From contig JBAIZL010000006.1 of the NCBI GenBank assembly GCA_036971475.1, positions 6,669,001 through 6,733,000 on the forward strand: 64,000 bases of DNA, in the 5' to 3' direction. This DNA comes from Prosapia bicincta. Its lineage: Eukaryota; Arthropoda; Insecta; Hemiptera; Cercopidae. The position numbers and the translations under genes are program-made. Each line of letters opens with the position of its first letter. Position 1 is the first letter of the stretch. The notes beneath the pieces were generated by a model. The model was not told the origin of the DNA and ran no database searches. It worked only from the letters and a program-made list of their open reading frames with translations. This document shows positions 1-9,600 of this stretch, in pieces.

Positions 1-150
1 TTTTGCACTAGGTCAGAGCATTATTCAATGCTGTGAATCACTGACGAGACTGTTGCTCAGATAACCTAGTGCAAAACACATCTGCTGAATAAATCAGTAA
101 GTAGTGGTTTTTTGCCAAGTTAATACAAAAACCTCAAGATGTACAACTTA
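1..150 (+). mobile_element. Penelope-like family A terminal repeat, copy A1 (cut by window edge)
   Basis: This is the terminal repeat of the family seen again near 3.0, 15.5, 27.9 and 36.8 kb. Positions 1-13 are the exact inverse of 64-77 (ACCTAGTGCAAAA), so it is one side of a foldback. It ends in the family signature: CTGCTGAATAAATCAG, then AAGTAGTGG, TTTTTTGCCAAG and ACCTCAAGATGTAC. The family is assigned to Penelope-like elements because copy A3 keeps a YVDD reverse-transcriptase motif. The left part lies outside the window. Confidence 0.6.
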
Positions 151-1702
151 AACAAACAAGTAGGAGACCTGTTAGAAGTTTAAAGTGTGTACAATATTTT
201 ATAAATGTTATGGTTCATTATATCTTCTGTCAATTGGCATTAGCCCAACAAATAATCCAATAGATTTGTAAATTATTAGTGTAAATATAAAGTAGAAATG
301 TTAGTAATTATAATAAAAATTTATGTAGTGTTTATATTTATACACTATTTTTTTAACGATAAACATTTCAAAATCCATGCGTTTCTGTCGGTTATCTGTA
401 CCTGTAAGGTTATCTGCCCACAACATCATTATTGTTAAAACTACATCATATGATGGGAGAGAACTGTAAATAATGTAGACATATCAGTAATATTCATAAC
501 TCTAACTTGTCACATGTTTAGTAAACAAATACCCCTCTGCCATATCCAAATATTTACTGGACCATAATGGGACTTCTGTTTATTAGAACAATCTCAAAAT
601 CCATTCAATCTGAAGACTTCTTCACTATAAATAAAGAAATAAATTTAGCCTCTTTGAATTTTACTTACAGTAGCCGAAGCAAACAAGTTGAATGAGTTTT
701 TAAACTCTGTAAATAAACCTTATACGTGTTTTTAATCAATTTATTGCTTTTTATTACCCTTTTAAAATTTTTCTCTCTTATTTACATTCTAACCACATTT
801 TGAGAGCATTTTGCTGTATAACTAACTTTTATAAACCCTCACCCCCAATTATAAGAAAAAGTTAGTTTAAGTAAGACTGTCTTACTGATATCTTGAAGAA
901 AGAATCTTATTAAATTCCTTTTATTAGCTCACACTCTCCTGATATATATCTTTTACAAATTTTAAATCGTTAATAAAATACATTTTTATTCATCCAATCA
1001 AGTTCAAATACATTTTTTTACCTATACTGGATAATTTATTTTAATACAGTTTTTTAAATTATTTATTCAATAATTAAATTATAAAAATTTGGGGTGATTA
1101 GAAGGTTTGAACTGAGTATCTTCATGTTGAAAGTCTAGTGAGCTTTGGGAGTATACCAACTTCCAATTGCTAGAATTAATATTCTCAGTCGTATATAAAT
1201 TTTTCTTTTGGTCCCATGTGGTTGTCGCCTAAACCACCTTTGCACATCCTTAAATTGTTTCTATGATTACTACACCATATCATAAATAATACTCTAGCAT
1301 TAAAAATGAATGAAAGGAATAAATCACCTGTTTGCTCGATATAGAATCTGTTACTCTCTGTACAGTTAGGTAAGAGTCTGTACTGAGTATAATAAATTCT
1401 ACAATGAGCAAACATGCCTCGACTTTTACCAAAGTTTTATAGAACACATACTCTCTATAAAATATCTCAATGACTCATTTTTTGAAATCACATAATAGAA
1501 ACAGGGTTAACTTATACACGAACATCAATTATAACCTACAAATTCTTCACATTAACAAAAAAGTACCTCTTCTAAATCTACTAGAACAGTAAGAAATTTA
1601 CAAATTTAAAAACTTAAAACAAAAACATATTCAATTAATACAAAACACATAGGTTTTTACCGTGTAATAGAATGTTTTTAAAATTCTTGCTGACTAACAC
1701 AT
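151..1702. other. AT-rich non-coding stretch
   Basis: I find no credible exon, repeat copy or structured element here. The small reading frame at 1185-1415 on the minus strand has no recognisable domain and is not called. The stretch is probably intron or upstream flank of the YEATS2-like gene. Confidence 0.4.
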
Positions 1703-1746
1703 AGACTCTGATGAAAATTGCCTGGTACAGTTAAAAATGTTAGTCT
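1703..1746 (+). ncRNA. Hammerhead ribozyme relic (family C type)
   Basis: A canonical CTGATGA core at 1708-1714 is preceded by AGACT. One extra A follows, then a 5-bp stem II (AATTG with CAGTT, one G-U) around CCTGGTA. The GAAA box has become AAAA, followed by AATGTT and the closing AGTCT, which pairs with AGACT. The flank TCTCAGTAAGTTTTAA matches the sequence right after the better hammerhead at 39659-39704. G12 to A should abolish cleavage, and AATGTT looks like CpG decay of AACGTT. It is read as a dead copy of the same repeat end. Confidence 0.6.
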
Positions 1747-2344
1747 CAGTAAGTTTTAAAACAAATTATGTATATTGTAAGTTTAGCATGTCTTTAATTA
1801 GTTTAATAATAATCTTCAAGCATTATAAATACTCAACACCCTTTGTAACACTTGAACTTTTTAAATTATAATTTGAACAAGTTTATAACATTAGAATAAA
1901 TCTATGATTTAATTCATTGTTTGATATATTTCAGTTATGTTTTAATTTTATAGTAAAATAGAAACTATGGTCAAGACTTTTTATAATTACCAAAGCTATT
2001 GGTGAATTGATTAGTGTTCATTTTAATCACATAGATTAACTATTTTCATGTCATGAAGATTGTCCCTCAGGACCTTTTTTTAATGTAGGTATTCAAATTA
2101 AAATGCTGACTTAAAATTGACAAAATTCTACACAGATACTGAATAAAGGATAATTATGATGCATTTTTTTTATATAGATAAATCATATAACGACATTGTT
2201 ATCAACTGTTTGATATGTTTGGGGTTAATTTTTTACCTTTCTTCTTGTCAACTTAAAGCTTCTTTCCTTAAGTTTTCAACCAGCTGTAAAAAATGTTTGA
2301 AATTTCTTGTAAATAATGTCGGTTTTATACATGTTTTTTATCAG
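1747..2344. other. Intronic AT-rich sequence, no feature seen
   Basis: The sequence runs up to the pyrimidine-rich acceptor ending ATCAG at 2340-2344. The next exon begins with one base of a split codon, so a preceding exon must exist, but none is recognisable between here and the window start. Confidence 0.4.
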
Positions 2345-2525
2345 GAAATTGGTGACCGATTGCAACTTTGTTGATATAGAGAAAGCGGTGAGGTGGTTTA
2401 TGAGAGGTCTCCCTTTGATAACTCCTGAGGCTAATCAGTGGATTTACAAAGTCATCCATCCATACAGTGTTGCTAGTTTAGCCATATTTCAATCCTGGCC
2501 CCTACCTAAACGGGTTGCTTGTGAG
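2345..2525 (+). CDS. YEATS2-like gene, first visible exon
   Basis: This is an internal exon with an AG acceptor at 2343-2344 and a GT donor at 2526-2527. It starts with one base of a split codon and ends in phase 0. The product runs from KLVTDCNFVDIEKAVRW through LPLITPEANQW and PYSVASLAIFQSWPLPKRV to ACE, and joins in frame to the exon at 5240. Five exons in this window share compatible phases and end in a C-terminal histone-fold segment. The combination of a basic KRVACEWLRAK helix, a tryptophan-rich WTTKQVLYWARYHGY segment and an NF-YC-like fold fits the C-terminal part of YEATS2, which in the ATAC complex pairs its histone fold with the NC2-beta subunit. I recognise this by pattern only; another histone-fold protein is possible. 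The 5' exons, including any YEATS domain, lie left of the window. Confidence 0.55.
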
Positions 2526-2973
2526 GTTTGTATTTACTCAAGTTTTCATTCTCTAAAAAAAGTGTATTTAAATTTCTATTTTTTTCATTTTCATACATAG
2601 CCAATTCAATTTTAAAATAAAGTGTAAAACACCCCATAAAATTTAACAATAATTAAAATAACGGGCTATAGGAAATATATGAAAATAAACATTACAGAAA
2701 AATGTAACCGATGTGATCCCTATTAAACTGATGTGTTTCAAAACATCCTTGCATTTATCTAATGTCAATACTAGTTGGTCAAATTGTTGATTTTTTTCAG
2801 TAAGATTGCCTGCTACTATTACCAAACACAAACCCCGTCTATCAGGTACTGTACTGTCAAAAGCAAAGGGGGTGGTGTTGAAATATGTAATTAGGCGTAC
2901 ACTAAAGATCTTTTTCATAAGGCTATTAGATTTTTTCCTTATTCATGAAACCTAATATCCCAAATTAATCCAT

Positions 2974-3635
2974 GCAGTTTTTGTGTTGTATATCTTGAGG
3001 TTTTTCTATAATTACAGTTTTTTGGGATTAACTTGGCAAAAAAACCACTACTTACTGATTTTTTCAGTAGATGCGTTTCACACTAGGTCAGCGCATTATT
3101 CAATGATGTGAGTCACGGACAAGATTGTTGCTCAGGTGTGTTGTGTTGGTGTGAGTCTTTGGTGTATTGGTGTTCTGTGCTGTGTTATTGTTCATAGAGT
3201 AGTTGTTAATTATGTGTTCAAATATAGTATTTCACATGAGTGAGTTTTGTCATTTAGAATGAGTTGTGGATTGATGTAGACACCAATCTAAAAATCCTAC
3301 AGTTCATCAAAAAAAAGCAACAAACTTAACGCAACAGAAAACTACGAGAAATACAAACACCATAAATACTATCCACAACACATTCTAAACGACAAAACCC
3401 ACTCACAATCAAATGCTATATTTGAACACATATTTAACAACTACTCTATGAACAATAACACACCACAGAGGACATTTGAGAAAATGTGTTTATACCACAG
3501 ACTCCCACCTGAGCAACAGTCTTGTCTGTGACTCACAGCATTTAATAATGCGCTGACCTAGTTTGAAAAGCATCTGCTGAAAAATCAGTTAGTAGTGGTT
3601 TTTTGTCAAGTTAATACTATAAGTGTAACCAAATT
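2974..3635. mobile_element. Penelope-like family A, foldback copy A2
   Basis: The left arm reads inwards (TACATCTTGAGG-type end inverted, then TTGGCAAAAAAACC, CACTAGGTCAGCGCATTATT and the CTCAGGTGTG segment). The right arm ends in the same units in the opposite orientation (about 3500-3635). Between them, from about 3275, is a short plus-strand remnant (CCAATCTAAAAATCC, CAACAGAAAACTACGAG) that matches the 3' coding end of copy A3. An inverted terminal copy attached to a 5'-truncated body is usual for Penelope-like insertions. No intact reading frame remains. Confidence 0.6.
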
Positions 3636-3639
3636 AATC

Positions 3640-4122
3640 ATTATTGCGGGTGGGATTCTCTTATACAGATCTTCAATGAGCTGAGGTGATGTCCGATTTG
3701 AGTTTTAAGGTCAGCAAAAGCAGATATGCTTTTTTCGGATTCTTTCAAAAATGGATTCAATGTTTCAAAAGTATTACAATTGTTTTCTATTTCATTTTCC
3801 CAGAGTGTTATTTTTTTAATCACTGCGTTTCTTTTATTTTCAACATAGAAAATATCAGAAACACTACGTTGCATAGATTTATTCCAGATCTTCAGCCTTT
3901 TCAAAAATATCACTCAAATAATCCCATTTTTAAAGCCAATCAAAGTTAATGAGTACTGATGATAAATTATATTTGTGTTCTGTGAAGAAGAGTTTCAATT
4001 CTTTGTGGAGCTCAAACACGGACCAGCAGTTTTCCACGTGAAATAAAAATGGTTTAATTTTTCACTAGCCTGCCTCCCGTACCCCCTGAAAGGTTTCACG
4101 TACCACAGTTTGAGAACCCCTG
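3640..4122 (-). mobile_element. hAT transposon fragment (deletion derivative)
   Basis: The minus-strand end at 4122 reads CAGGGGTTCTCAAACTGTGG, a typical terminal inverted repeat of hAT elements of the ZBED/Charlie type. Inwards, the minus strand encodes broken transposase-like pieces: ELHKELKLFFTEHKYNLSSV, then a WDYLSDIFEKAEDLE segment, then residues ending in SFLKESEKSISAFAD-like and LKTQIGHHLSSLKI text. The WL-LSDIF-LN pattern is characteristic of hAT transposases. Stops and a frame break are present, and the far end and its TIR are missing near 3640, where family A sequence begins. The element is dead. Confidence 0.6.
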
Positions 4123-4639
4123 TATTAGTATACCAGCTACACATATCAAAATGTAGTAAAATTTAAAACTTTTCCTGTAGTAACACTTACTTTTTGTATT
4201 AATGAAGACTTTGGTTTTGATAGATGTTCTCTTGTGTCAACTATAATAAACTGACTAAGGAACACATCTCCCTCATTTATCTCAAGTTTAAAGACAAGTT
4301 TACCTACTTAAACAAGACAATTTTTTATGCTAGCTTGTTTATAAAAATAAACGAGTATTTTCTAATTCTGAGGTATTTCCCTTCTAATATAAACAACCTT
4401 TTTAAGTACATGTTTATTCAAATTATTGTAAGCTGATTTAGATTTTGCATACCTGTTTTAAAAATTCTGAAATATAAATTTTATGAGGATTTAGTTGTTA
4501 AATTTTTGTGTGGGCAGTCGGAAAATCTTTAAAAAGATGCTGCACAATTCATAATATACAATGATGTTGAACTTTCACAGTAAAAAAATACTTCCTTTTT
4601 TCATGACCAATTTAAGCAACTGACTAATGACTTTTCTTT

Positions 4640-4900
4640 CATTATAATCACAATTTCTAATAGGAAACAACATTAGGTTTTACGTTGTTCTATAATGTTA
4701 CTTCATGAGGCTTAAACCAACTTTGAGCTTAGCCCAACTTAGTTGTAAGTTAGAGTTGTAGTAACAACACTTACTGATGATGATAACTGTCATTGAAATG
4801 CGTCTGAGTGAATAAATTATTAATTTTTGAGATTTGTGTACGTCTTTCATGAGATTTAGTTTATTCAGTTATTTGGCTTTGAAAATGGCATAGTTTTATT
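4640..4900 (+). repeat. Hammerhead-bearing repeat family E, copy 1
   Basis: The stretch around the hammerhead at 4769-4809 is repeated near 34200-34340. Shared blocks are AGTTGTAAGTTA upstream, AGTAACA next to stem I, and TGAGTNAATAAAT-ATTAAT downstream. No coding is seen. By analogy with known elements it is probably a remnant of a Penelope-like terminal repeat or a non-autonomous retroelement; that assignment is inference. Confidence 0.45.
4769..4809 (+). ncRNA. Hammerhead ribozyme motif, family E copy 1
   Basis: Stem I is ACTTA (4769-4773) with TGAGT (4805-4809), five pairs including one G-U. The core CTGATGA is canonical (4774-4780). Stem II is GATAAC with GTCATT (imperfect, after one extra T). 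GAAA follows at 4795, then TGCGTC, with cleavage expected after GTC. Stem III is the decayed form of the self-complementary ACGCGT seen at 34277. It lies in sense orientation in the 2526-5239 intron of the YEATS2-like gene. Confidence 0.6.
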
Positions 4901-5239
4901 TCAATATTTATAATGTGTGTGTGCCAATTTTGGAAAGTAGTTTCAAAGTATTTAGGTAACTAGGTATATATAGCATAGTTACTTTTACATTTAACTCAGG
5001 GGTATCAATGTTCTCAAAAGATCTTATGTTATTTCTTGCTCAATTTTGAATGTACATTTTATTAACTAACAAAGATAAATAATAACTTTATATGTATGTG
5101 ACTTTTGGAAATTAAATAATTATTTTTTAATTATAATGACTTGTATTATGAGATCATTCAATATTTTTTTTAGAAACAGTGGCAATATAATATTTTTGTA
5201 TAAACTTAAATTTTTTCTGTTTTGTTTTCAATGTTACAG

Positions 5240-5372
5240 TGGTTGCGTGCAAAGACTGTTTGCCGCTTAATAGAACGAACCAGCGTACCCCATGATTTAA
5301 TCTGGACTACAAAACAAGTATTATATTGGGCAAGATATCACGGCTATTCTCCTTTCTTCTCATTATCTCCAG
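5240..5372 (+). CDS. YEATS2-like gene, second visible exon
   Basis: The acceptor TTACAG ends at 5239 and the donor GTACTT starts at 5373. The 133 nt give 44 codons plus one base, which pairs with the exon at 19126. The product reads WLRAKTVCRLIERTSVPHDL, then IWTTKQVLYWARYHGY, then SPFFSLSP. It is rich in helix-forming basic and aromatic residues. The following intron is 13.75 kb and is packed with transposons. Confidence 0.6.
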
Positions 5373-5413
5373 GTACTTATTAAATTTAAAGATTTATTTA
5401 TGTGTTATATCAT

Positions 5414-5593
5414 TTACACTTTAATATATTTAAACAAGAATCTTACTTGGTATACCATATGACAACGGAATTCTCACACATTTTCCTACTACAAGAACCG
5501 TCAGTCTTCTAAACAGCTTGTAATTAATAGTTCTTGAAAGTCGCCTTGCGAATATACCAAGTAAGATTCTTCTTAAAGTACATTAAAGTGTAA
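5414..5593. mobile_element. 180-bp TIR element (MITE)
   Basis: The ends are inverted repeats of about 40 bp with some mismatches: TTACACTTTAATATA then AAGAATCTTACTTGGTATA at the left, and TATACCAAGTAAGATTCTT then TTAAAGTGTAA at the right. The inner 19 bp of each arm match exactly. There is no coding capacity. It sits 41 bp inside the intron, beside the mariner remnant. Confidence 0.7.
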
Positions 5594-5599
5594 GTGATA

Positions 5600-6153
5600 A
5601 GTGCATACAAGAAAACAGTGTTTCAGAAAGTAAGGAACGTTTCTGTCCAACGCCGCTAGGCGCGCGCCGATCTCGTATATTTTGGTGCGTGCGCACTCGG
5701 CAACTCAGTTGGCGTCCAGCAGTGACAACGAGAACATTTCCACGTTGCCCGTTTCTTTCGCAATTTCAACTGAAGATGTGCGCTGCGATTGAAAATCCCG
5801 CCAGTTATGAGGTGTGGTCAGTGATACGGTTTTTGTTGGCAAAAAACATAAAACCGATAGACAATTATCACCAAGTGTGTGAAGTTTATGGAAACAACGT
5901 AATGAATGAAAGTTCTGTGAGAAAATGGTGTATTCAGTTTAAAAATGGCCGAACTGACGTTCATGACGAAGCAAAGAGCGGACGCCCAAGCATTGTGACT
6001 GATTAACTGGTCGCTAAAGTTTGCAAAAACCGCCGATTCACGATAACAGAGCTTTCGCTTTGTTTCCCACAAGTTTCACGGACTTTGTTGTTTGAAATTG
6101 TCACACAAAGGTTAGGCTACCACAAATTTTGTGCAAGATGGGTGCCGAAAATG
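5600..6153 (+). mobile_element. mariner transposase N-terminal fragment
   Basis: From ATG at 5776 the product starts MCAAIENPASYEVWSVIRFL and contains the mariner DNA-binding motif NESSVRKWCIQFKNGRTDVH followed by DEAKSGRPS. There is a stop codon at 6004; the same frame then continues through a second helix-turn-helix region to GYHKFCARWVPKML. Mariner proteins normally continue from WVPK(M)L into the catalytic domain with its three aspartates. Here the sequence switches at 6154-6157 to Penelope-like family D, so the catalytic half and right TIR are missing. It is a dead fragment, broken by a later insertion or joined at a truncation. Confidence 0.75.
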
Positions 6154-6156
6154 CTC

Positions 6157-7330
6157 ATTGATGAGGTGAACCCAACGACAGTTAAAGAGCGAGTGAAGAG
6201 CGCAGATAACTCTGCTCCTATATATAGAGGAAAGAAGCCACGCCCATTGACGTCAAAACACACATTGACGTCAATCCACACAACATCTGAGCCAAACAAT
6301 TACATTCCTTTGCCTTTGTTCACTTTTCTACCGATAAAATCTATCGATGACACATTTCCACACTGCGGGTAAATTCAAAGTATCATCGTTTTGTTAAAAC
6401 CCCTTTGCTTCTCTATTTCGATAGCCTCACTAATAATTCTAGTCCTGTAGTTTTCCACTTGAGCAATCTGTCGGCAAGATTGGAAACCGATGGTATGCCC
6501 GTTATCACAGTGGTGCCTGTTTAGAGCCGACGTTTTCTGCTTGTTTTTAAGGCCCAGTTTGTGCTCCTCAAGCCTAGCTGAGATACGTCTATTCGTTTGG
6601 CCAATGTACGATTTCTTACAAACTCCACAAGAAACTCTGTAAAAGCTATGGTTTTCCAAGAAGATCTTATCTTTGGCGTTACCAACAACCTTGTCGATGG
6701 TGATGTAAGGTTTGTAAATGGAACGTATACCATGCCTTCTAATGAGTCTGCTAATCCTATCAGTGGTTCCTTTAATAAAGGGCAGGAAAACAGTACCAGT
6801 TTTCTCAGTCTCTTTCTCGTCCACGTCAACTGGAAGGACACTTTAGCGGTGTAACGCTTTATTAATGGCATATTCCTTATAGCCATTGCTTCTAAGCACC
6901 TCTCTCATAGTAGTAAGTTCATGGTCCCTCGATTGGATGTCCATTAACTTGTGAGACCGAGAGAAGAGCGTGTCAGCGACAGCCTGGATTTGAGATAGGT
7001 GGTGATGTCACTCAGCATTAAGATATCTATTGGTATGAGTCGATATTCTGTAGACCGAATGGTGAACACAACCATTCTGACCCTTATTAACCAAGACGTC
7101 CAGAAACGGCAAGCAGCCATCACTCTTTAGTTCCAAAATGAAAAATATCCTGGAGTGGCGAGAGTTGAGGTATGTAAGGAATTTACCAAGTTCTGTGCCA
7201 CCATGTTGCCATTCTTTCCTCTATATATAGGAGCAGAGTTATATGCGCTCTTTACTCGCTCTTCAACAGTTGTTGGGTTCACCTCGTCAATGCTAGATGA
7301 GAGTCTAGTGAAACGTCGTAACTGCAATTT
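6157..7330 (-). mobile_element. Penelope-like element, family D
   Basis: On the minus strand a terminal-repeat segment (about 7300 to 7205, with GACGAGGTGAACCCAAC and CTCTGCTCCTATATATAGAG) is joined directly to the middle of a reverse-transcriptase/GIY-YIG frame. Beyond the stop at 6375, at 6157-6240, the same terminal segment returns in inverted orientation. The two copies are about 90% alike by eye. A 5'-truncated body between inverted terminal copies is the known architecture of Penelope-like insertions. It sits against the broken mariner. Confidence 0.75.
6375..7213 (-). pseudogene. Penelope-like RT thumb plus GIY-YIG endonuclease (family D)
   Basis: Reading leftwards on the minus strand, the frame gives a palm/thumb segment (GTELGKFLTYLNSRHSRIFF, then DGCLPFLDVLVNK), a stop after NRYLNAE, a thumb (SRSHKLMDIQSRDHELTTMR), another stop, then the linker FLPFIKGTTDRISRLIRRHG. 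The GIY-YIG nuclease follows: CGVCKKSYIGQTNRRISARL, the EEHK motif, NRHHCDNGHTIGF and EAIEIEKQRG. The uninterrupted end is 6375-6824. In intact elements this protein reverse-transcribes RNA at a nicked target. Here the catalytic YVDD region is absent by 5' truncation and two stops break the rest. Confidence 0.8.
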
Positions 7331-7422
7331 TATGCACTGCAGAATGAACGGATGTACTCCAGATTATAACTATTCATCATATTTTTCCACCCGTGAAGGA
7401 ATACGTATCAGCATATATATAT

Positions 7423-8882
7423 TGTAACATTTATAGAATGGGCTATATAATGTTATTTAAGAATTGGAAAAATAGATTAGAAATAACTCACACAAAATTT
7501 AAAAAAGAGATTCATTAAAAGATTGGTTAGGTTAAATTGAAACTAAATGTAGGTAAAAGCCTAGAATTGTAAACAAGGTATTTGAACTGTAAATGCATAA
7601 GGAAATTTGTTGTATCAAATAAAATTTAAAACAAGATAATCTAATAATAATTATATTCAAACAAAATTGTAAATATTAGTAACATAGGGCACAAGTAATT
7701 ACTTGAAGGAAAAAGTGAAAAACGATTGTAAACAATGAAAGGTTATGTTTGGAAAAGTCCAGTCAAAACACACACATTTCGAAATATTACAAAAGTAAAA
7801 CACAAAGCCACTTCACACACTAATAATAGTAATTAAATAAACACTGGAAGGTTTGTTAAGGATCGGAAAATTGAAACAGTATGTTAACCAAATTAAAACG
7901 GTGAAAATAGTTCGTTGACATTAACAGATGTGAAAGTAAAGAAATAGGTCAAGTGTACAGTCGACTCTAGTGGGAAGGAACGGAACTTCGTTAAATTAGA
8001 GCATATGATTTCTTTTTGAAGAAGGAGGCCGCCATATTTGTAAAATATTTTTTAAAAAAATTAAAAACGAAGCGTTAGTTGAGTTGGAGATAGCGTGGGG
8101 GACGCTACTAGATCGGAGCTGCGATGACCAGTCAAAATTTTACATTGGAAGGAATTCGTCAAAATTATACCGTTTTGTGAAGAAACTTGGCAATTTTAAA
8201 TAAGGATAAGAGAATTTAAAGATAAAGTACAGTGGTAATATAATTTGAAGGAACTAAAACGAATTTAAGTGTGTAAAAAGTGAAATTTGAAGAGAACAGA
8301 ATCTTACGTAAGCGACCTGCAGAATTTCGGTATTTGATAAGTTAAGTATATATAGCGCTATAAAAAATAAACTTTAGTGGACTTTTAGGATAATAGGGAA
8401 GTTTAATTTTGTACATTAGAATATCTTGTGATTAATAGTAATAAGATCATAATCCAGTTCAAATAGTTTCGCCTTTTTGCTTATTCCAAATTAAAGTTTT
8501 TCCATCAGGAAAATATTTATTAAAACTAATTTCAAAATTTAATATTGTTTTTCAAAATTTATTTAATTAACAAAAGAATTAAAAATATAGCCCATGCGTA
8601 TAAACCCCGAGATACTAAGAGATCTTAAAAATAGCCTAGGGTATCAAAATTTGTAACTAAAAATCAAAGAAAGTGAGTTTAGTATATTGTGTTAAAATTT
8701 GTTAAGTTTATTTTTGTTCTGTGTATTGTTTAAATGTTGAAATAAATAAAAATTGTTATAATAAATGTTAATGAATTGTTCCTGAGTAGTTTTTTTTGTT
8801 TTAAATAGAAATTTGATATATATTATAAAAGAAATATTTAATAGTAAAACATCGTTGTATTGTGTTTTATAAATCATTACAT
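7423..8882 (+). repeat. 5' LTR
   Basis: It begins TGTAACA. Its tail is followed at 8884 by TTGGCACACCAACGTGGGG, a primer-binding-like sequence. A second copy of the last ~170 bp, including another primer-binding-like site, follows at about 8910-9063. The true LTR end is therefore ambiguous (8882 or about 9045). The length matches the solo LTRs (1455 and 1504 bp) if it ends near 8882. Confidence 0.7.
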
Positions 8883-8904
8883 TTGGCACACCAACGTGGG
8901 GTAC

Positions 8905-9063
8905 GATTATTAGAAATAAAATTGTTATAATAAAGAAATTAAATTATTCATGAGTTTGTGTTTTTAACTAGAAATTAAATATCATCATTCAAATAAATAA
9001 TAATAATAAACATTGTTGTATTGCGTCTCGGAAATATCTTTATAATTGGCGCAACAACGTGGG
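8905..9063 (+). repeat. Duplicated LTR tail with primer-binding site
   Basis: Positions 8910-9045 resemble the end of the LTR (AAATTGTTATAATAAA at the start, GTTGTATTGCGTCTCGG near the end). They lead into TTGGCGCAACAACGTGGG at 9046-9063, the form also found, as TTGGCGCAACAACGTTGGGG, in the minus-strand copy at 63830-63848. This second site is therefore the more likely functional primer-binding site. Confidence 0.65.
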
Positions 9064-9247
9064 AGCTCGATAAAATAAGAGATAAAATTTATTTAGAGAG
9101 ATTTTGAAATAAAATTAATTTAGAACTTTTTATATGAAAAACATTTGAACTGGAAATAGATTTAGAAAAAATTTTGTAAAATTAAACACTGAGTTGAATA
9201 GTCAAGGCTAGGTTGTTTTGTAAAATAAGTTTACTAATAGCTTAAAT

Positions 9248-9595
9248 ATGTCTGATGAAAGGGAATCGTATAATTTGCGGGGAGAAAAAGCTAAAAAAAC
9301 AGAAAAAGGGGAACAATTAGAAAAGGGTAGGCGGAAAAGGGTGATAGAAACAGAAGGGGCTGCTCAGGGGAGATTTGTTAGTTTTCAGGAGGGGATCGAA
9401 AACAGGGAGGAAAATATTATAGGCGAGCTGGTAGTTGTAGGGGACCAGGAAAGAGGGACAAGTTTGGAAGTGCAAGAAATAGAATTGGAAGGCACAGATA
9501 TGCCAATAGGAAACATTGAGGTAGAAGAAGCTAGGGGACTACCACCTATGCAAACCCAACAAAAAAAAGGGGAAATAATGAGAATGAAGATTTAA
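9248..9595 (+). pseudogene. Gag N-terminal part (LTR element)
   Basis: The frame begins MSDERESYNLRGEKAKKTEK and is highly charged, reaching ARGLPPMQTQQKK before shifting frame. The related minus-strand copy continues the same text in one frame after QTQQKK, so the break near 9560-9570, in a run of A, is a frameshift in this copy. It has no known catalytic motif; the role is inferred from position after the primer-binding site. Confidence 0.65.
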
Positions 9596-9600
9596 GGAAG

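Larger units (their letters stand above)
2526..5239 (+). other. YEATS2-like intron, 2.7 kb
   Basis: Inferred intron between phase-0 exon ends (GT at 2526, AG at 5238-5239). It contains Penelope-like copy A2, a hAT fragment and a hammerhead-bearing repeat, annotated separately. The rest is AT-rich without recognisable coding. Confidence 0.55.

Noticed and set aside
3300..3480. A host exon in the A/C-rich stretch
   Set aside because: It aligns with the 3' coding end of Penelope-like copy A3 (16690-16850) and has stops in all relevant frames.
5818..6072. Minus-strand frame over the mariner
   Set aside because: Shadow of the mariner transposase, which has recognisable helix-turn-helix motifs on the plus strand.
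7290..7340. A hammerhead-like GATGAGAGTCTAGTGAAACG at the family D end
   Set aside because: GAAAC and a GATGAG core-like block are present, but the flanks do not form stem I and the local hairpin CTAGA/TCTAG competes with the core. It is also antisense to the element's frame.
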